Source: Casp-actino8 sp044358015
Lineage (GTDB): Bacteria; Actinomycetota; Acidimicrobiia; Acidimicrobiales; Ilumatobacteraceae
DNA length: 64,000 nucleotides
Assembly: GCA_044358015.1 (NCBI GenBank)
Contig: JBIKOO010000005.1
Span: 1 to 64,000, forward strand
Direction of reading: 5' to 3'
Shown here: positions 18,118-27,321 of the stretch, piece after piece
Layout: every line of letters starts with the position of its first letter
Position numbering within the stretch: the first letter of the stretch is position 1
Made by a program: the position numbers and the translations under genes
The notes under the pieces: model-generated
Told to the model about the DNA's origin: nothing
What the model saw: the letters and a program-made list of their open reading frames with translations, nothing else
Database searches by the model: none

Positions 18118-19314
18118 ATGGCACCAGCAATCAATCTCATCGATCCCGAATACTTCGCGGCTCACGGTCATCCGTGGGACCAGTACGAATGGCTGCGCGC
18201 CAACGCTCCAGTCTTTTGGCACAACGAACCAGATGGTCCTGGTTTTTGGGCCATCACTAAATACGACGACATTCGCGCCATCAGTCGTACGCCAAAAATC
18301 TTTAGTTCCTACGAAACTGGGGTGATGTTGCCCGACCCTGATCCGATGGGTTTGTACGCGCAACGTCTGATGATGCTCAATATGGACCCGCCGCAACATG
18401 ATCGATTCAAGTTGTTGGTCTCACGCGGCTTCACACCCAAGAACGCACCACTACTTCGTCCACGCATTGAAGAACTCGCTCGCGAAATCGTTGACGTAGC
18501 AATGCAAAAAGGTTCGTGCGATTTCGTCAGCGAAATCGCCGGCCGATTGCCATCGGGTTTAATCGCCGAATTGATGGGCATGCCTCGCGAAGATGGCGAG
18601 CGTCTGTACAACCTCACTGAAATCATGCATACCAACGATGATGCAGTTGCGCCGCCTGAGGTAAAGATGGCAGCGATTGGCGAAATGTTGATGTACGGAC
18701 AATCAGTCGCCGACAAAAAGCGCAACACTCCAGGCGATGATCTTGCAACCATTTTGGTCAACGCTGAAGTAGATGGCGACCGCTTGACCGACGAAGAGTT
18801 CCAATGGTTTTTCTTGTTACTCGTCAATGCTGGTGGCGACACGACCCGCAACTTGCTGGCGGCCGGATTACAACTTCTATTCGATCATCCCGATCAACGT
18901 GCCAAGTTGATGTCCAATGTCGATGGGCACCTGGCAACGGCGATTGAAGAAATGTTGCGCTTCAGCAGTCCGGTTTCACACTTCAAGCGAACTGTCATGG
19001 AAGACACCACTATTCGCGGTCAACACATGAAGGCTGGCGAACGTGTGGTGATGTTCTACGGTTCGGCAAATCGCGATGAAGACGTCTTTGCCAATCCCAA
19101 TACATTCGACATCACTCGCGATCCCAACCCACATGTCGCGTTCGGCGCGGGTGGACCACACCTGTGTCTTGGCATGCACGTCGCACGTGTTGAACTAGCG
19201 GTGATGTTCAAAGAACTACTTTCCCGCATGCCGCTCGTTCAACCCGACGGGGCGATCGAACGCATGCACAGCAGTTTTATTGCAGGCATTCACAGCATGC
19301 CCGTGAAGTACTGA
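18118..19314 (+). CDS. Cytochrome P450
   Basis: Soluble bacterial class-I P450 of 398 residues. The heme-thiolate loop FGAGGPHLCLGMHVARVEL gives Cys350. The oxygen-activating I-helix reads LVNAGGDTTRNLL, and the ExxR pair would be in AIEEMLRFSSPV. It needs a ferredoxin and reductase, and none is adjacent. The sequence style (DPEYFAAHGHPWDQYEWLRANAPVFWHNE, MLNMDPPQHDRFKLLVSRGFTPK) resembles actinobacterial CYP125/CYP142-like and terpene- or steroid-hydroxylating groups, but the substrate is inferred only loosely. It is followed by a convergent acyl-CoA synthetase gene 7 nt away. Confidence 0.94.
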   Translation: MAPAINLIDPEYFAAHGHPWDQYEWLRANAPVFWHNEPDGPGFWAITKYDDIRAISRTPKIFSSYETGVMLPDPDPMGLYAQRLMMLNMDPPQHDRFKLLVSRGFTPKNAPLLRPRIEELAREIVDVAMQKGSCDFVSEIAGRLPSGLIAELMGMPREDGERLYNLTEIMHTNDDAVAPPEVKMAAIGEMLMYGQSVADKKRNTPGDDLATILVNAEVDGDRLTDEEFQWFFLLLVNAGGDTTRNLLAAGLQLLFDHPDQRAKLMSNVDGHLATAIEEMLRFSSPVSHFKRTVMEDTTIRGQHMKAGERVVMFYGSANRDEDVFANPNTFDITRDPNPHVAFGAGGPHLCLGMHVARVELAVMFKELLSRMPLVQPDGAIERMHSSFIAGIHSMPVKY

Positions 19315-19321
19315 TCAAGAA

Positions 19322-20866
19322 TCAGGGACCGACGACGTCTTTGAACTGAATTCGCAGGTCTTTCTTCAGAGCTTTGCCCGATGGGTTACGCGGAATCAGA
19401 TCAATGAAGCGCACTGCAACTGGTTGCTTAAATCGAGCAAGTTTGTCGGCGCAATGTTGGAGCACAGCAGCTTCTGTGACCGCTTCGTCTTTTCGCACGA
19501 CAATTGCGAGTGGTGATTCTCCCCACTTTTCGGACGGGATTCCGATGACGGCCACTTCGCCGATTCCGGCCAAGCCCATAATGACATTTTCGATTTCAGC
19601 GGGATACACATTTTCGCCACCCGAAATAATCATGTCTTTAATGCGATCTTGGATGAAGATAAATCCATCCTTGTCACGGATCGCTCCGTCACCGCTATAC
19701 AACCAACCGTCTTTCAACGCATCGGCGGTTGCGTCTGGTCGATTCCAGTAACCCAGCATCATGTGACCGCCCGAGATGAGCACCTCGCCAGCTTCATCGT
19801 CATCGCACTCGGTTCCGTCGGGACGCACAACCTTCACTTCTGACAAGAAGAAGGCTTTGCCGGTTGAGCCCGCCTTGGTAATTGCATCTTCTTTTGAAGT
19901 CAGACAAGCGGGTCCGCACGTTTCCGTGAGTCCATAAACCTGGTTGACCTCAATACCAATTTCGGCGTACGCCATGATGAGCGACACGGGCACTGGAGCC
20001 GCGCCCGCCATGAGCCAACGCAAATGTTCGTGCTTGTACTTAGAAGGGTCGTACACCATGCGCATGAAGTTCAACATTGCTGGCACAAAAAGTCCGTTGT
20101 TAATGCGCTCTGAGTCAATGATTTCCCATACTTTGACCGGATCAAACATGCGCATCAAAACATGGGTCGTACCGACGAAGATGTTCCCGAGTGCGGGTGT
20201 CAATGCACCCACGTGGAACATCGGCATGGGGTTGATGTAGCGATCGCCGCGAGCCAAGTCGCTGGTGGTGCACATCGTTGACAGCGCCCAAAACTGAGTG
20301 TTGTGTGAATGCATGACGCCCTTGGGCAAACCAGTTGTTCCCGACGTGTACATGATGTACAACAAGTCATCACCAGATGCCGTCACTGCGGGCTCAACGT
20401 TTGACATCGTTGCTGATTCAGCAACAAAGTCACGGGCGAATGCCGGCTTAGTTGCTGCGTCACCGATGTATAGCCACGACTTGATGTCGGTCCGATCGCC
20501 GCGCGACTGCAATTCGGAAACATTCGCCGCGAACTCTGCACCGAAGACAAGAACGGTTGTTCCGGAATCTTTCAAAATGAATTCAAGCTCGTCAGGAACC
20601 AGTCGCCAGTTCAACGGAACAATGACCGCACCCAATTTGGCAGTAGCGAAGAAAGCAGTCATGAACTCGGCCGAGTTCATTTGTAGCAATGCAACGCGAT
20701 CGCCCTTTTTCACTCCGGCATCAACAAGTAGGGAAGCGACTTTATTCGTCTCGCTGTTGAGTTCGGCATAGGTGTAACGACGACCGGCCGCTACGTCATA
20801 CAGGGCTTCGATGCTCCCATTGATATGGGCTCGACGGGCTAAAAGGTTTCCGATGTTTACGCTCAT
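19322..20866 (-). CDS. Acyl-CoA synthetase (AMP-dependent, FadD/medium-long-chain type)
   Basis: Activates a carboxylic acid to its CoA thioester through an acyl-adenylate. About 514 residues. Motifs in order: the AMP-binding P-loop YIMYTSGTTGLPKG, VYGLTETCGPACLTS, the GWLYSGDGAIRDKDGFIFIQDRIKDMIISGGENVYPAEIEN hinge region, and the C-terminal PRNPSGKALKKDLR with the catalytic lysine. Several starts are in frame; I chose ATG 20866 because the family N-terminus (NIGNLLARRA) begins there. Starts at 20884 and 20914 add unconserved residues and run through an inverted repeat. The gene is divergent from the CapA lipoprotein gene. Confidence 0.9.
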   Translation of the reverse strand: MSVNIGNLLARRAHINGSIEALYDVAAGRRYTYAELNSETNKVASLLVDAGVKKGDRVALLQMNSAEFMTAFFATAKLGAVIVPLNWRLVPDELEFILKDSGTTVLVFGAEFAANVSELQSRGDRTDIKSWLYIGDAATKPAFARDFVAESATMSNVEPAVTASGDDLLYIMYTSGTTGLPKGVMHSHNTQFWALSTMCTTSDLARGDRYINPMPMFHVGALTPALGNIFVGTTHVLMRMFDPVKVWEIIDSERINNGLFVPAMLNFMRMVYDPSKYKHEHLRWLMAGAAPVPVSLIMAYAEIGIEVNQVYGLTETCGPACLTSKEDAITKAGSTGKAFFLSEVKVVRPDGTECDDDEAGEVLISGGHMMLGYWNRPDATADALKDGWLYSGDGAIRDKDGFIFIQDRIKDMIISGGENVYPAEIENVIMGLAGIGEVAVIGIPSEKWGESPLAIVVRKDEAVTEAAVLQHCADKLARFKQPVAVRFIDLIPRNPSGKALKKDLRIQFKDVVGP

Positions 20867-20888
20867 GGTTTGAAATTCTGCCATATGA

Positions 20889-20915
20889 AATGCCCCGAGG
20901 GTACGGCGGGGCATT
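20889..20915. promoter_or_regulatory. Inverted repeat AATGCCCC / GGGGCATT in divergent promoter region
   Basis: Perfect 8-bp arms separated by 11 bp lie between the acyl-CoA synthetase start (20866, minus) and the CapA -10 hexamer. The symmetry suggests an operator or a 5'-UTR hairpin; no T-run follows, so a terminator is less likely. Confidence 0.4.
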
Positions 20916-20951
20916 CAATAGTTGACCCACTCATCATTCAACTCTCATCAC

Positions 20952-20957
20952 TAAACT
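20952..20957 (+). promoter_or_regulatory. -10 hexamer TAAACT, leaderless-type spacing
   Basis: TAAACT lies exactly 6 nt before the GTG at 20964, supporting that start for the lipoprotein gene. Confidence 0.5.
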
Positions 20958-20963
20958 CGCACC

Positions 20964-22151
20964 GTGAACCTTCGCCGCCTCGTCACCGCCGTTGCAGTTC
21001 TCACGGCTCTCACCTTGGCCGCCTGCGGGAACGGCGAAACAGCCCCCGAAGTCTCCGATCAGGCATTGACCCCCACCACCTTGGCTCCAGTCGTCGAGAC
21101 TTCAACCATCCCAGCCGAAACCACAACTGTGGTCCCCTCGCCGGTCACGATGAGCCTGGCCTTCGCTGGCGACATCTTGATTCATAGCCAAGTCTGGAAA
21201 GCCGCCACGGTCAATGCTGGAGGTAGCGGCTACGACTTCACGCCGATGTTTGCTCGAGTGCAACCGTTGATCGAAGGAGTCGATCTGGCGGTCTGTCATC
21301 TTGAAGTGCCACTCGTCGCCCTCGGCGAAAAACCAACGACTAATCCTCTGTATTCGGCGCCGACCGAACTCGCGTGGGCGATCAAAGGAATGGGATTTGA
21401 TCGCTGTTCAACTGCAAGCAATCATTCGTTTGACAAAGGTGTCAAAGGAATTGAGGCAACTCTCAATGAATTCGATGCGCTCGGTCTCGGCCAAGCTGGG
21501 ATGGCTCGAACACCCGACGAAATTGAACCAAAGGTGTTTGGCGTCAAAGGCATCAAGGTCACGCATCTTTCATACACCTTCGGGTTCAACGACATTCCAG
21601 CACCGAACGGCGAAACGTGGCGCTCTGCGCTGATTGATCCAACCCGAATCATCGCGGATGCTCAAAAGGCTCGCGATATGGGTGCACGCGTCGTGATCGT
21701 GAGCATGCATTGGGGACGTGAAACTCAGACCGATCTCAGTGATTTCCAACTCACGAACTCTGATGCAATCACCAAATCTGGATTGATCGATTTAGTAGTC
21801 GGCCATCATGCTCACGTCGTACAAAAGATTGAACAAGTCAACGGAGTTTGGACACTTTTCGGTTTAAGCAATCTGATTAGTTACTTGCCAACAACCGATG
21901 CATTCCCGAACAAAACTCAAGACGGTGTCATTGTGACAGCCGAAATAACGCTCAACCCCGATGGCTCGGTGCAAGTTGCGCAACCAGTCGCTCATCCAAT
22001 TTGGGTAGACAAATACAATGGCGTGGTCGTTCGACCGGTTTTAACTGACCTCGTTGATCCAACAACTTCTGAAGAAACCAAAGCCGAACTTGCCGTCTCG
22101 CTAGAACGCACCCGTTCTGTGGTCGGAGAGTTCTTTCCCGTCGCCCCTTAG
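20964..22151 (+). CDS. CapA-family lipoprotein (poly-gamma-glutamate synthesis type)
   Basis: A 395-residue exported protein. The signal peptide ends in the lipobox TLAAC at about residues 17-21, followed by a Thr/Pro/Glu-rich linker. The CapA metallophosphatase-like domain follows: MSLAFAGDILIHSQVWKAA, VCHLEVPLV, CSTASNHSFDKGVKGIEATL, VIVSMHWGRETQ and DLVVGHHAHVVQKIEQVNG, all standard family motifs. CapA-like proteins act in capsule or polyglutamate handling and related envelope polymers; no other cap genes are nearby. The gene is followed 6 nt later by an NTF2-like gene and then a TetR gene, so a short operon is likely. Confidence 0.92.
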   Translation: MNLRRLVTAVAVLTALTLAACGNGETAPEVSDQALTPTTLAPVVETSTIPAETTTVVPSPVTMSLAFAGDILIHSQVWKAATVNAGGSGYDFTPMFARVQPLIEGVDLAVCHLEVPLVALGEKPTTNPLYSAPTELAWAIKGMGFDRCSTASNHSFDKGVKGIEATLNEFDALGLGQAGMARTPDEIEPKVFGVKGIKVTHLSYTFGFNDIPAPNGETWRSALIDPTRIIADAQKARDMGARVVIVSMHWGRETQTDLSDFQLTNSDAITKSGLIDLVVGHHAHVVQKIEQVNGVWTLFGLSNLISYLPTTDAFPNKTQDGVIVTAEITLNPDGSVQVAQPVAHPIWVDKYNGVVVRPVLTDLVDPTTSEETKAELAVSLERTRSVVGEFFPVAP

Positions 22152-22157
22152 GACATC

Positions 22158-22556
22158 ATGACAATCGTTGAAAATGCAGTGCAGTCTCACGTCGCTTTAT
22201 GGAATGCCATGGATCGAGAATCGTGGATTCAATTGTTCGCTCCTCACATGGTTTTTGAAGATCCTGTGGGCACTCCCGAAAAGGTGGGCTTAGACGCTGT
22301 CTACAAATCTTGGGATCGCTCGTTCAAACCTGGCCGTCGCTGGACTTTGCATCCCGAGCACATTGTCGCGGCCGGCAATGAGGCTGCCGTAGTGATGCGC
22401 AACGAGGGCGACCTCAATGGCCAAAAAGTGACAATTCGCAGTATTGAGATTTTCATTGTTGATGATTCGGGATTTTTGGTGCGTATTCGTTCATTTTTTG
22501 ATCAACCGACCGACTTTGCCCTCTCCGATTACTTCACACCCGAACGAACCGAGTGA
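22158..22556 (+). CDS. SnoaL/NTF2-like domain protein
   Basis: A 132-residue cone-shaped alpha+beta barrel protein. The pattern SHVALWNAMDRESWIQLFAPHMVFEDPVGTPEKVGLDAVYKSWDRSF, then a beta sheet ending VRIRSFFDQP, is typical of the superfamily, which includes steroid isomerase, polyketide cyclases and ligand-binding proteins. Conserved Asp/Phe residues in MVFEDPVG fit the active pocket. Function is not assignable. It starts 6 nt after the CapA gene with AGGA as ribosome-binding site and is followed 12 nt later by a TetR-family gene. Confidence 0.8.
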   Translation: MTIVENAVQSHVALWNAMDRESWIQLFAPHMVFEDPVGTPEKVGLDAVYKSWDRSFKPGRRWTLHPEHIVAAGNEAAVVMRNEGDLNGQKVTIRSIEIFIVDDSGFLVRIRSFFDQPTDFALSDYFTPERTE

Positions 22557-22568
22557 ACTAGTACCACG

Positions 22569-23168
22569 ATGCAAATAGATACCACTGCCCGCGACATGCT
22601 GAATCGGACGATCGCCGTAATCGAAACTGACGGTGAAGAAGGCGTTCGCGTCGTTGATATTGCCAAGCACGTTGGTGTCGCTGTCACCACTCTGTTTCAT
22701 TTGTTCGGCAATCGCGAATCACTGATACAAGCCGCGCAAATTGAGCGTTACGTACGTGGTCTAGCCAACATGATTGAAGAGTTTGACGTTGCGACGGCAA
22801 TAGCAAAAACTAAAGAAGACTTTCGTGCAGTTGTCATTCGTATGGTGCGTTCAGAGATTGCCCCGGCCAATGCCGCAACTCGCCACAGCCGCCAAGGCGT
22901 ATTCGGTTCTGCCTACGGACGTTCCGACTTAACCCAAGCCTTAGCAAGTAGCCAAAACAGTCTCTGCCTCGGTATGCAAGTCGCCTTCAATCGTGCCCAA
23001 GATAACGGTTGGATTGACCCAACCCTCGACACCTTGGCTACTGCGTATTGGATACTCGGACTGATCAATAGCCGAGTTTTCATCGAAGTCGGCTCGCCGC
23101 AATTAGATCGACGGGCCTGGGATGATCTCACCTTGAAATCAATTTTGCGCGTTCTCTTTGTTGACTAA
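22569..23168 (+). CDS. TetR-family transcriptional regulator
   Basis: A 199-residue regulator. The helix-turn-helix is at residues 20-50 (GVRVVDIAKHVGVAVTTLFHLFGNRESLIQAA), with the usual F-x-N-R-E-x-L end; Leu and His replace the Tyr and Tyr of the common YYHF motif. The C-terminal ligand domain is not recognisable. Repressor of nearby genes by analogy; its targets are not evident, and no clear palindrome lies next to its start. Its TAA stop overlaps the TAG stop of the convergent isomerase gene by 4 nt. Confidence 0.88.
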   Translation: MQIDTTARDMLNRTIAVIETDGEEGVRVVDIAKHVGVAVTTLFHLFGNRESLIQAAQIERYVRGLANMIEEFDVATAIAKTKEDFRAVVIRMVRSEIAPANAATRHSRQGVFGSAYGRSDLTQALASSQNSLCLGMQVAFNRAQDNGWIDPTLDTLATAYWILGLINSRVFIEVGSPQLDRRAWDDLTLKSILRVLFVD

Positions 23169-23941
23169 AGATCGCCACATGTTTGTTGTGCAAACTTCAA
23201 CAGATGTTGCGCTCGCTCGACTGGATCTGTGATCTCACGCAAGAACTTTGAACGAACTTCAAATGACAAGGGAACATTTGGAACTACCTGCAACAGTTCA
23301 ACAATCGGCAGGGATCCTTCGCCTGGACACAAACGTCCATTGAGTGCTTCATCGAGCAACCCACCAAAGTCAGTTGGGCGTGCGGCTGGGGCATCACAAA
23401 TTTGCAGATAAGGAAAGAGTTCAAGCGGCAATCCACTCACTTCATCAACCGATGAACCCGATCGTGACAAGTGCAAATTGTCAATGAGCACTCCCCCATT
23501 TGTTGCTCGTGAATTTTCAACAATTTCGGCGGCCATCGACAGTGTGCTCAACGGGAAGATGGGCAAGAACTCACATACAACTTTGATTCCATGCGGACGA
23601 GCCATCTCGCAGACTTCTTGATATCGAGCCGTTGTCCGTGATTGATCTTTCAATCGACTTGTAAACAAAATGTGTTGAGAACCTATTGCCGCGGCCGCTT
23701 CTATCAGTTGTGCAGCAAAATCATTTCCATCTTCTGAAGGAATGATTGGCTCAATGTCTAAGGCAACAACTCCGGTGTCATCGAGGCGTTGGCGAACTTC
23801 ACGCGACGTTGATTCAGTCCACGTTTTACCATCAAACCAAATACCAACTGCGGGCCAACCGGCATCGTGAGCAACTGTCACCATGTCGGCTGGCGCAACA
23901 TCAAGTTGCACACCAGCAGCGAGCGAAAGTAAACGAGTCAT
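23165..23941 (-). CDS. Sugar phosphate isomerase/epimerase-type TIM-barrel protein
   Basis: A 258-residue protein of the xylose-isomerase-like AP-endonuclease-2 superfamily. Segments typical of the barrel are MVTVAHDAGWPAVGIWF, GVVALDIEPIIPSE, AAAAIGSQHILFTSR, HGIKVVCEFLPIFPLSTL and NGGVLIDNLHLSRSG, with the metal-binding Glu and Asp/His residues on successive strands. Substrates are usually sugars or inositol-type compounds. It ends tail to tail with the TetR gene (4-nt overlap) and lies 9 nt downstream of the secreted hydrolase gene on the same strand, so these two could be one operon. Confidence 0.8.
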   Translation of the reverse strand: MTRLLSLAAGVQLDVAPADMVTVAHDAGWPAVGIWFDGKTWTESTSREVRQRLDDTGVVALDIEPIIPSEDGNDFAAQLIEAAAAIGSQHILFTSRLKDQSRTTARYQEVCEMARPHGIKVVCEFLPIFPLSTLSMAAEIVENSRATNGGVLIDNLHLSRSGSSVDEVSGLPLELFPYLQICDAPAARPTDFGGLLDEALNGRLCPGEGSLPIVELLQVVPNVPLSFEVRSKFLREITDPVERAQHLLKFAQQTCGDL

Positions 23942-23950
23942 CTAGCCTGA

Positions 23951-25561
23951 TCACCGCGTTGCGTAACTAGCACCAGCAGCCTTAATGTGCTCGGCGTCAA
24001 CGGCAAGAATCGCACCACTTTCAACGGCAGCGTCGGTTGCTGCATTCCATTTCGCAATGAAATCGTCCGCTGTTGGATACAAAGCCGAGAGCTCATCAGC
24101 GGTGAAGCTACGTGTCGTTCCGAAGAGGCCACAGAAACTTCCACCGTCTTGTCCGATACCGCTTAATGCTGCCAGCGGAACATCAACGTACGGTGTTCGA
24201 ATCCCACCGAGGGCATTACCTTGAGCATCTAAGTTGAACCCAGTGAGATCGGCATTGTTCTCAAGCTTGGGCATTGACTTTGGTGCAATCCCAGTGAGCA
24301 CCCACGTCTCAAGTGCTTGAATCGCTGAACGCAAAATGTAGGTATGTGGTCCAGCATTGATTGGCAAACCACATTCGATGATTCCCATGTACACCGATGA
24401 CGGCGCACCAAACTGAGCGTCAAACAAGCCCTGGGCTCCGTTACCGCTTCCGGTGTCTGAGTCGCCGATACCCAAACTGTACGCATCACCGTGAGCAGTG
24501 CCGGCCGCTTCCCAACCACGGAAGAAATCGGTGTCTGGCTGTTCGGCCTTGCGATAACCAAGGTTGGTTCCGACAACATCGGTTTCAGCCGAGAAGTTTA
24601 AGACCGGTCGCTTAAGATCGGTACGAATCAGTGCGACCTCTGGGCCTTTCACATCTGATGGGTCGCCTGGGTCTGCGCAATTCGTCGCGCAGTACAAGTT
24701 TGCTGCTCGGGCTCCACGACTGTGCACGAGATAGCCGTTGTACACATCGTGAGTCGTTGCAACTGCATTGAGATACGCAGCCATACGGAACGCTGACTGT
24801 GATTCGCCCATGCCAATCACTGTTGTCGGCTCGAGGCCTCCGAGAATTGTGTCTGCCTGGTTCCAGACAGTCGCACCCGCTTGACTGAAAATGTCGTAGC
24901 TGTAGTTGTCACCCGGATGATTAAGGGTGCCGTATCGCTCGGGGTCGGCAATCTTTAATACTCGGAACTCGCCCATCCTGTTTCCACCACCTTCAACACC
25001 AACGCGCTGGGTTGAAACTCCAACCCATACTGATCCTTGGCGGAGCATTTCAACCCATGACAATGACCATGTCGGGCCGGTGTCTAATCCTGCGGTGACG
25101 TTGAGCCATTCCACATATACCGTGCCGCTGAATTCGGAAGCGGTCACTGGACGTCGAACCAAGATTCGAGTCTTGTATTCAGCGGTGTCCTTGGGGGTGA
25201 CGGTCCACATGCCGTCTTGCGACAGCGGTTCGGCAGATGTGTAACTGTTAGCAGTGCCACTGATGAAGAATTCTTCTTCGGTGTAACCAAAAGGCGCGCC
25301 GTCAAAGGTTGCTGTTCCGAAAATCACTTGTCCGCCACCACCAGTGACGGGGCCTTCGACAGTCGTTTCTCCGACATCAGTCATTGCGACAGGTGCTAGA
25401 GCAAAAACAGTTGTCGTTGGCGCCTCGGTAGAGGGAGCTTCAGTATCGGCCACTGGAGCGGTCGAGTCGACAGTTGACGAATCGCTCGTTGAGTCGTCAC
25501 TGGAACAACCAACTGCCGCCACAACCAACATCGGAATAACAAAGAGTGCGCGAATTTTCAT
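23951..25561 (-). CDS. Secreted alpha/beta-hydrolase-domain lipoprotein
   Basis: A 536-residue lipoprotein. A signal peptide ends at the lipobox VAAVGC, followed by a low-complexity Ser/Thr/Asp/Ala linker (residues 20-60). The rest is an alpha/beta hydrolase domain of the type found in large secreted proteins of actinobacteria and proteobacteria; the nucleophile is in VIGMGESQSAFRMAAY (G-x-S), with VYVEWLNVTAGLDTGPTWSLSWVEMLRQG upstream. I chose the ATG at 25561 behind a strong GGGGGAT ribosome-binding site; an upstream in-frame start adds 12 residues. Probably an esterase anchored outside the cell; the substrate is unknown. Confidence 0.85.
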   Translation of the reverse strand: MKIRALFVIPMLVVAAVGCSSDDSTSDSSTVDSTAPVADTEAPSTEAPTTTVFALAPVAMTDVGETTVEGPVTGGGGQVIFGTATFDGAPFGYTEEEFFISGTANSYTSAEPLSQDGMWTVTPKDTAEYKTRILVRRPVTASEFSGTVYVEWLNVTAGLDTGPTWSLSWVEMLRQGSVWVGVSTQRVGVEGGGNRMGEFRVLKIADPERYGTLNHPGDNYSYDIFSQAGATVWNQADTILGGLEPTTVIGMGESQSAFRMAAYLNAVATTHDVYNGYLVHSRGARAANLYCATNCADPGDPSDVKGPEVALIRTDLKRPVLNFSAETDVVGTNLGYRKAEQPDTDFFRGWEAAGTAHGDAYSLGIGDSDTGSGNGAQGLFDAQFGAPSSVYMGIIECGLPINAGPHTYILRSAIQALETWVLTGIAPKSMPKLENNADLTGFNLDAQGNALGGIRTPYVDVPLAALSGIGQDGGSFCGLFGTTRSFTADELSALYPTADDFIAKWNAATDAAVESGAILAVDAEHIKAAGASYATR

Positions 25562-25961
25562 GATGATCCCCCGATCAATAAACAGTGATATTGACAATAG
25601 ACCAACATCGCTGAATGTTCTAGTTGTGCCATCTGAAGACTCACTCTTTAGCCACGTAATTCCTAACCGCTTCTTACTTTGACTGATTACGGTGAGTGAG
25701 GTGGACCTCCCCGACCTACTGTGCCGCTTATTTCTCTTCGCCGGTGAAGTCGGAGTGAAAGATGGTTACAACACCATCAACTGGAACGCTGATGCGAAGT
25801 TGATTTGGGGTTCAAATCTGAATACCAACAACACCATTTTGTGGCGTACACGTATCCCGCAACCGTGATTCTGCCCCGTCATTACTTCGTTTATTTCTCC
25901 ACAAATATTTTTGGAATTTGTTGTTTCCTGCGTTGACTTTGCAACACCCCTCCTGTATCTT
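25562..25961. other. Gene-free stretch upstream of the DUF222/HNH relic
   Basis: About 400 bases without a convincing gene. The left part is the promoter side of the minus-strand lipoprotein gene. The right part leads into the LexA-type box at 25962. Short open frames here have no recognisable content, and I see no RNA gene or repeat. Confidence 0.6.
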
Positions 25962-25977
25962 TTGAACATACGTTCGT
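25962..25977. promoter_or_regulatory. LexA/SOS box, mycobacterial type
   Basis: TTGAACATACGTTCGT matches the actinobacterial LexA consensus TCGAAC-N4-GTTCGA at 10 of the 12 fixed positions with the correct 4-bp spacer. It ends 8 nt before the ATG of the DUF222/HNH relic. LexA boxes in front of 13E12-type DUF222 genes are known from Mycobacterium tuberculosis, which supports the call. Confidence 0.7.
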
Positions 25978-25985
25978 AGCGGTAA

Positions 25986-27197
25986 ATGTTACGATTTATC
26001 AATGAAATCAGGGGTATTTTGAAGTTTCTGTTCGAGTTCGGTGGTCCAGCCAAGGTTGAGATTCATGACATGACGATTGAGCAAGTTCGTACTCGTCTGT
26101 CCGAAGTTTCATCGTTGCAGGCCAAACTCGATGCCGAAAAACTTGCGTTGAATGCTCGCATGATTTCGTTGATGCACGACCCGCTCGCGCCAATGTTTGT
26201 GATTCCTGAGCGTGAACTTGTTGCTCATGGCGGTCTCACTTCGCGTGAAGCTCGAGAAGTTGTTTCACGTGGATTAGTCACTGAGGCAGCTCCTGAAATG
26301 GGTGCAGTATTGGCGTCTGGTGACACGACTGCAGCGCATGTTGACGCATTAGGTCGTGGTTTGAAGATTGCCGGGGCTGAACGTGACGCGTTCTTGTCGC
26401 ACCTACCGGAGCTTGTTGAAGCGTCAACCACAATGACCGCTTCGCAGTTTGATCAGTTAGTGAAAGAAACCGCGAAATCTGTTGTTGCTGACGATGGCCT
26501 ATCTACCTTTGAGCGCCAGAAGCGTGAGTCGTTTGTGATGGCTGGTTCAACCCAGTTGGTGTGAGGCTCGTCGCCTGCTCGTCGCTCTCCAACCGGATAC
26601 CGCCGATTTGGTTGTCAGAGAGTCGGTAGTGCAGGCATCCGATGTTGTCGACCAACGACAGGCTGCGCCCCACACCCGGCGTCGTTAAGAACCGGCCATC
26701 CCAACGAAGAGAGAAAAAGTCGTCTCACGAGTCTGGTGGTGGTGGTGAATTGATGTTGGGATGCGCAGCTGGTCGTGGGTGATGAACGTTGACTGAGCCC
26801 AAAACACAGACTCAACACAGAGCAATGGTGCGTGGGCGACGTCAGTGAATCAACCACGAGCCAGCGACGAGCGTCCCAACACACCGACAACACGACACAG
26901 ATTGATGGGTGATCAGTCCCGATTGATGTGGGCCGATCAAAACGATTAGCGACAGTGCACCAACGAAGAGCACTCGAAGCGATACATCCAACATGTGCGA
27001 TCCCGGATTGTGAAGTGATTTTCGATCACTGCAACGTGCACCACATCGACTATTGGGCCATATCTGATTCTGGAGGCGGTGGATCAACCGATCTCAACAA
27101 CATGGTCCCGTTATGTTCACGGCATCACCATGCCGCCCACGAAGGCGGCTGGAAACTCAAACTCAATCCCGAAACCCGAGGGCTCACCTTCACCTAG
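25986..27197 (+). pseudogene. Decayed DUF222/HNH endonuclease gene (13E12-repeat type)
   Basis: Two separated coding pieces of one gene family. The piece 25986-26564 encodes a DUF222-like N-terminal part (ATTHVDAL-type motif seen as TTAAHVDALGRGLKIAG, then LSTFERQKRESFVMAG) and stops early. The piece 26928-27197 encodes the C-terminal HNH nuclease domain: HPTCAIPDC, FDHCNVHHIDYW, NNMVPLCSRHHHAAHEGGWKL, with the HNH histidines and zinc cysteines intact. About 360 nt between them keep no family similarity in any frame; an open minus-strand stretch there was not recognised. Intact members have about 400-500 residues in one frame. An SOS box precedes the first piece. The HNH piece could still be translated from GTG 26928, but activity is doubtful. 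Confidence 0.8.
26842..26880. repeat. 39-bp direct repeat, left copy
   Basis: Matches 27283-27321 with two differences in 39 bases; the shared core is CCACGAGCCAGCGACGAGCG. The two copies bracket the HNH fragment, 441 bp apart, and may mark a duplication or deletion event that broke the gene. Confidence 0.85.
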
Positions 27198-27210
27198 TTG
27201 AAATTTCTTG

Positions 27211-27266
27211 GTGAAACTGGTGGCAGAAAATGACGGAAAAGCCCTCATTTCTGCCACCAGAAAAAC
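27211..27266. repeat. Divergent member of the palindromic repeat family after the HNH fragment
   Basis: CTGGTGGCAGAAA (27217) pairs with TTTCTGCCACCAG (ending 27260) around an 18-nt loop, and outer bases CTTGGT/ACCAAG also pair. It begins GTGAAACTGGTG, close to the left arm of the copy at 34778. It sits 14 nt past the HNH fragment stop, in a terminator position. Confidence 0.7.
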
Positions 27267-27282
27267 CAAGGCGGGGCTTGAT

Positions 27283-27321
27283 TCAGTGAGTCGACCACGA
27301 GCCAGCGACGAGCGTCCCAAC
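27283..27321. repeat. 39-bp direct repeat, right copy
   Basis: Right partner of 26842-26880. Directly after it the 12-mer CTGGTGGCGAAA occurs twice in tandem (27321-27344), leading into the next palindrome. Confidence 0.85.

Noticed and set aside
26615..26893. Minus-strand frame in the gap of the DUF222/HNH relic, thought of as a transposase remnant
   Set aside because: No DDE or other transposase motif can be shown, and no terminal inverted repeats flank it; left unassigned.
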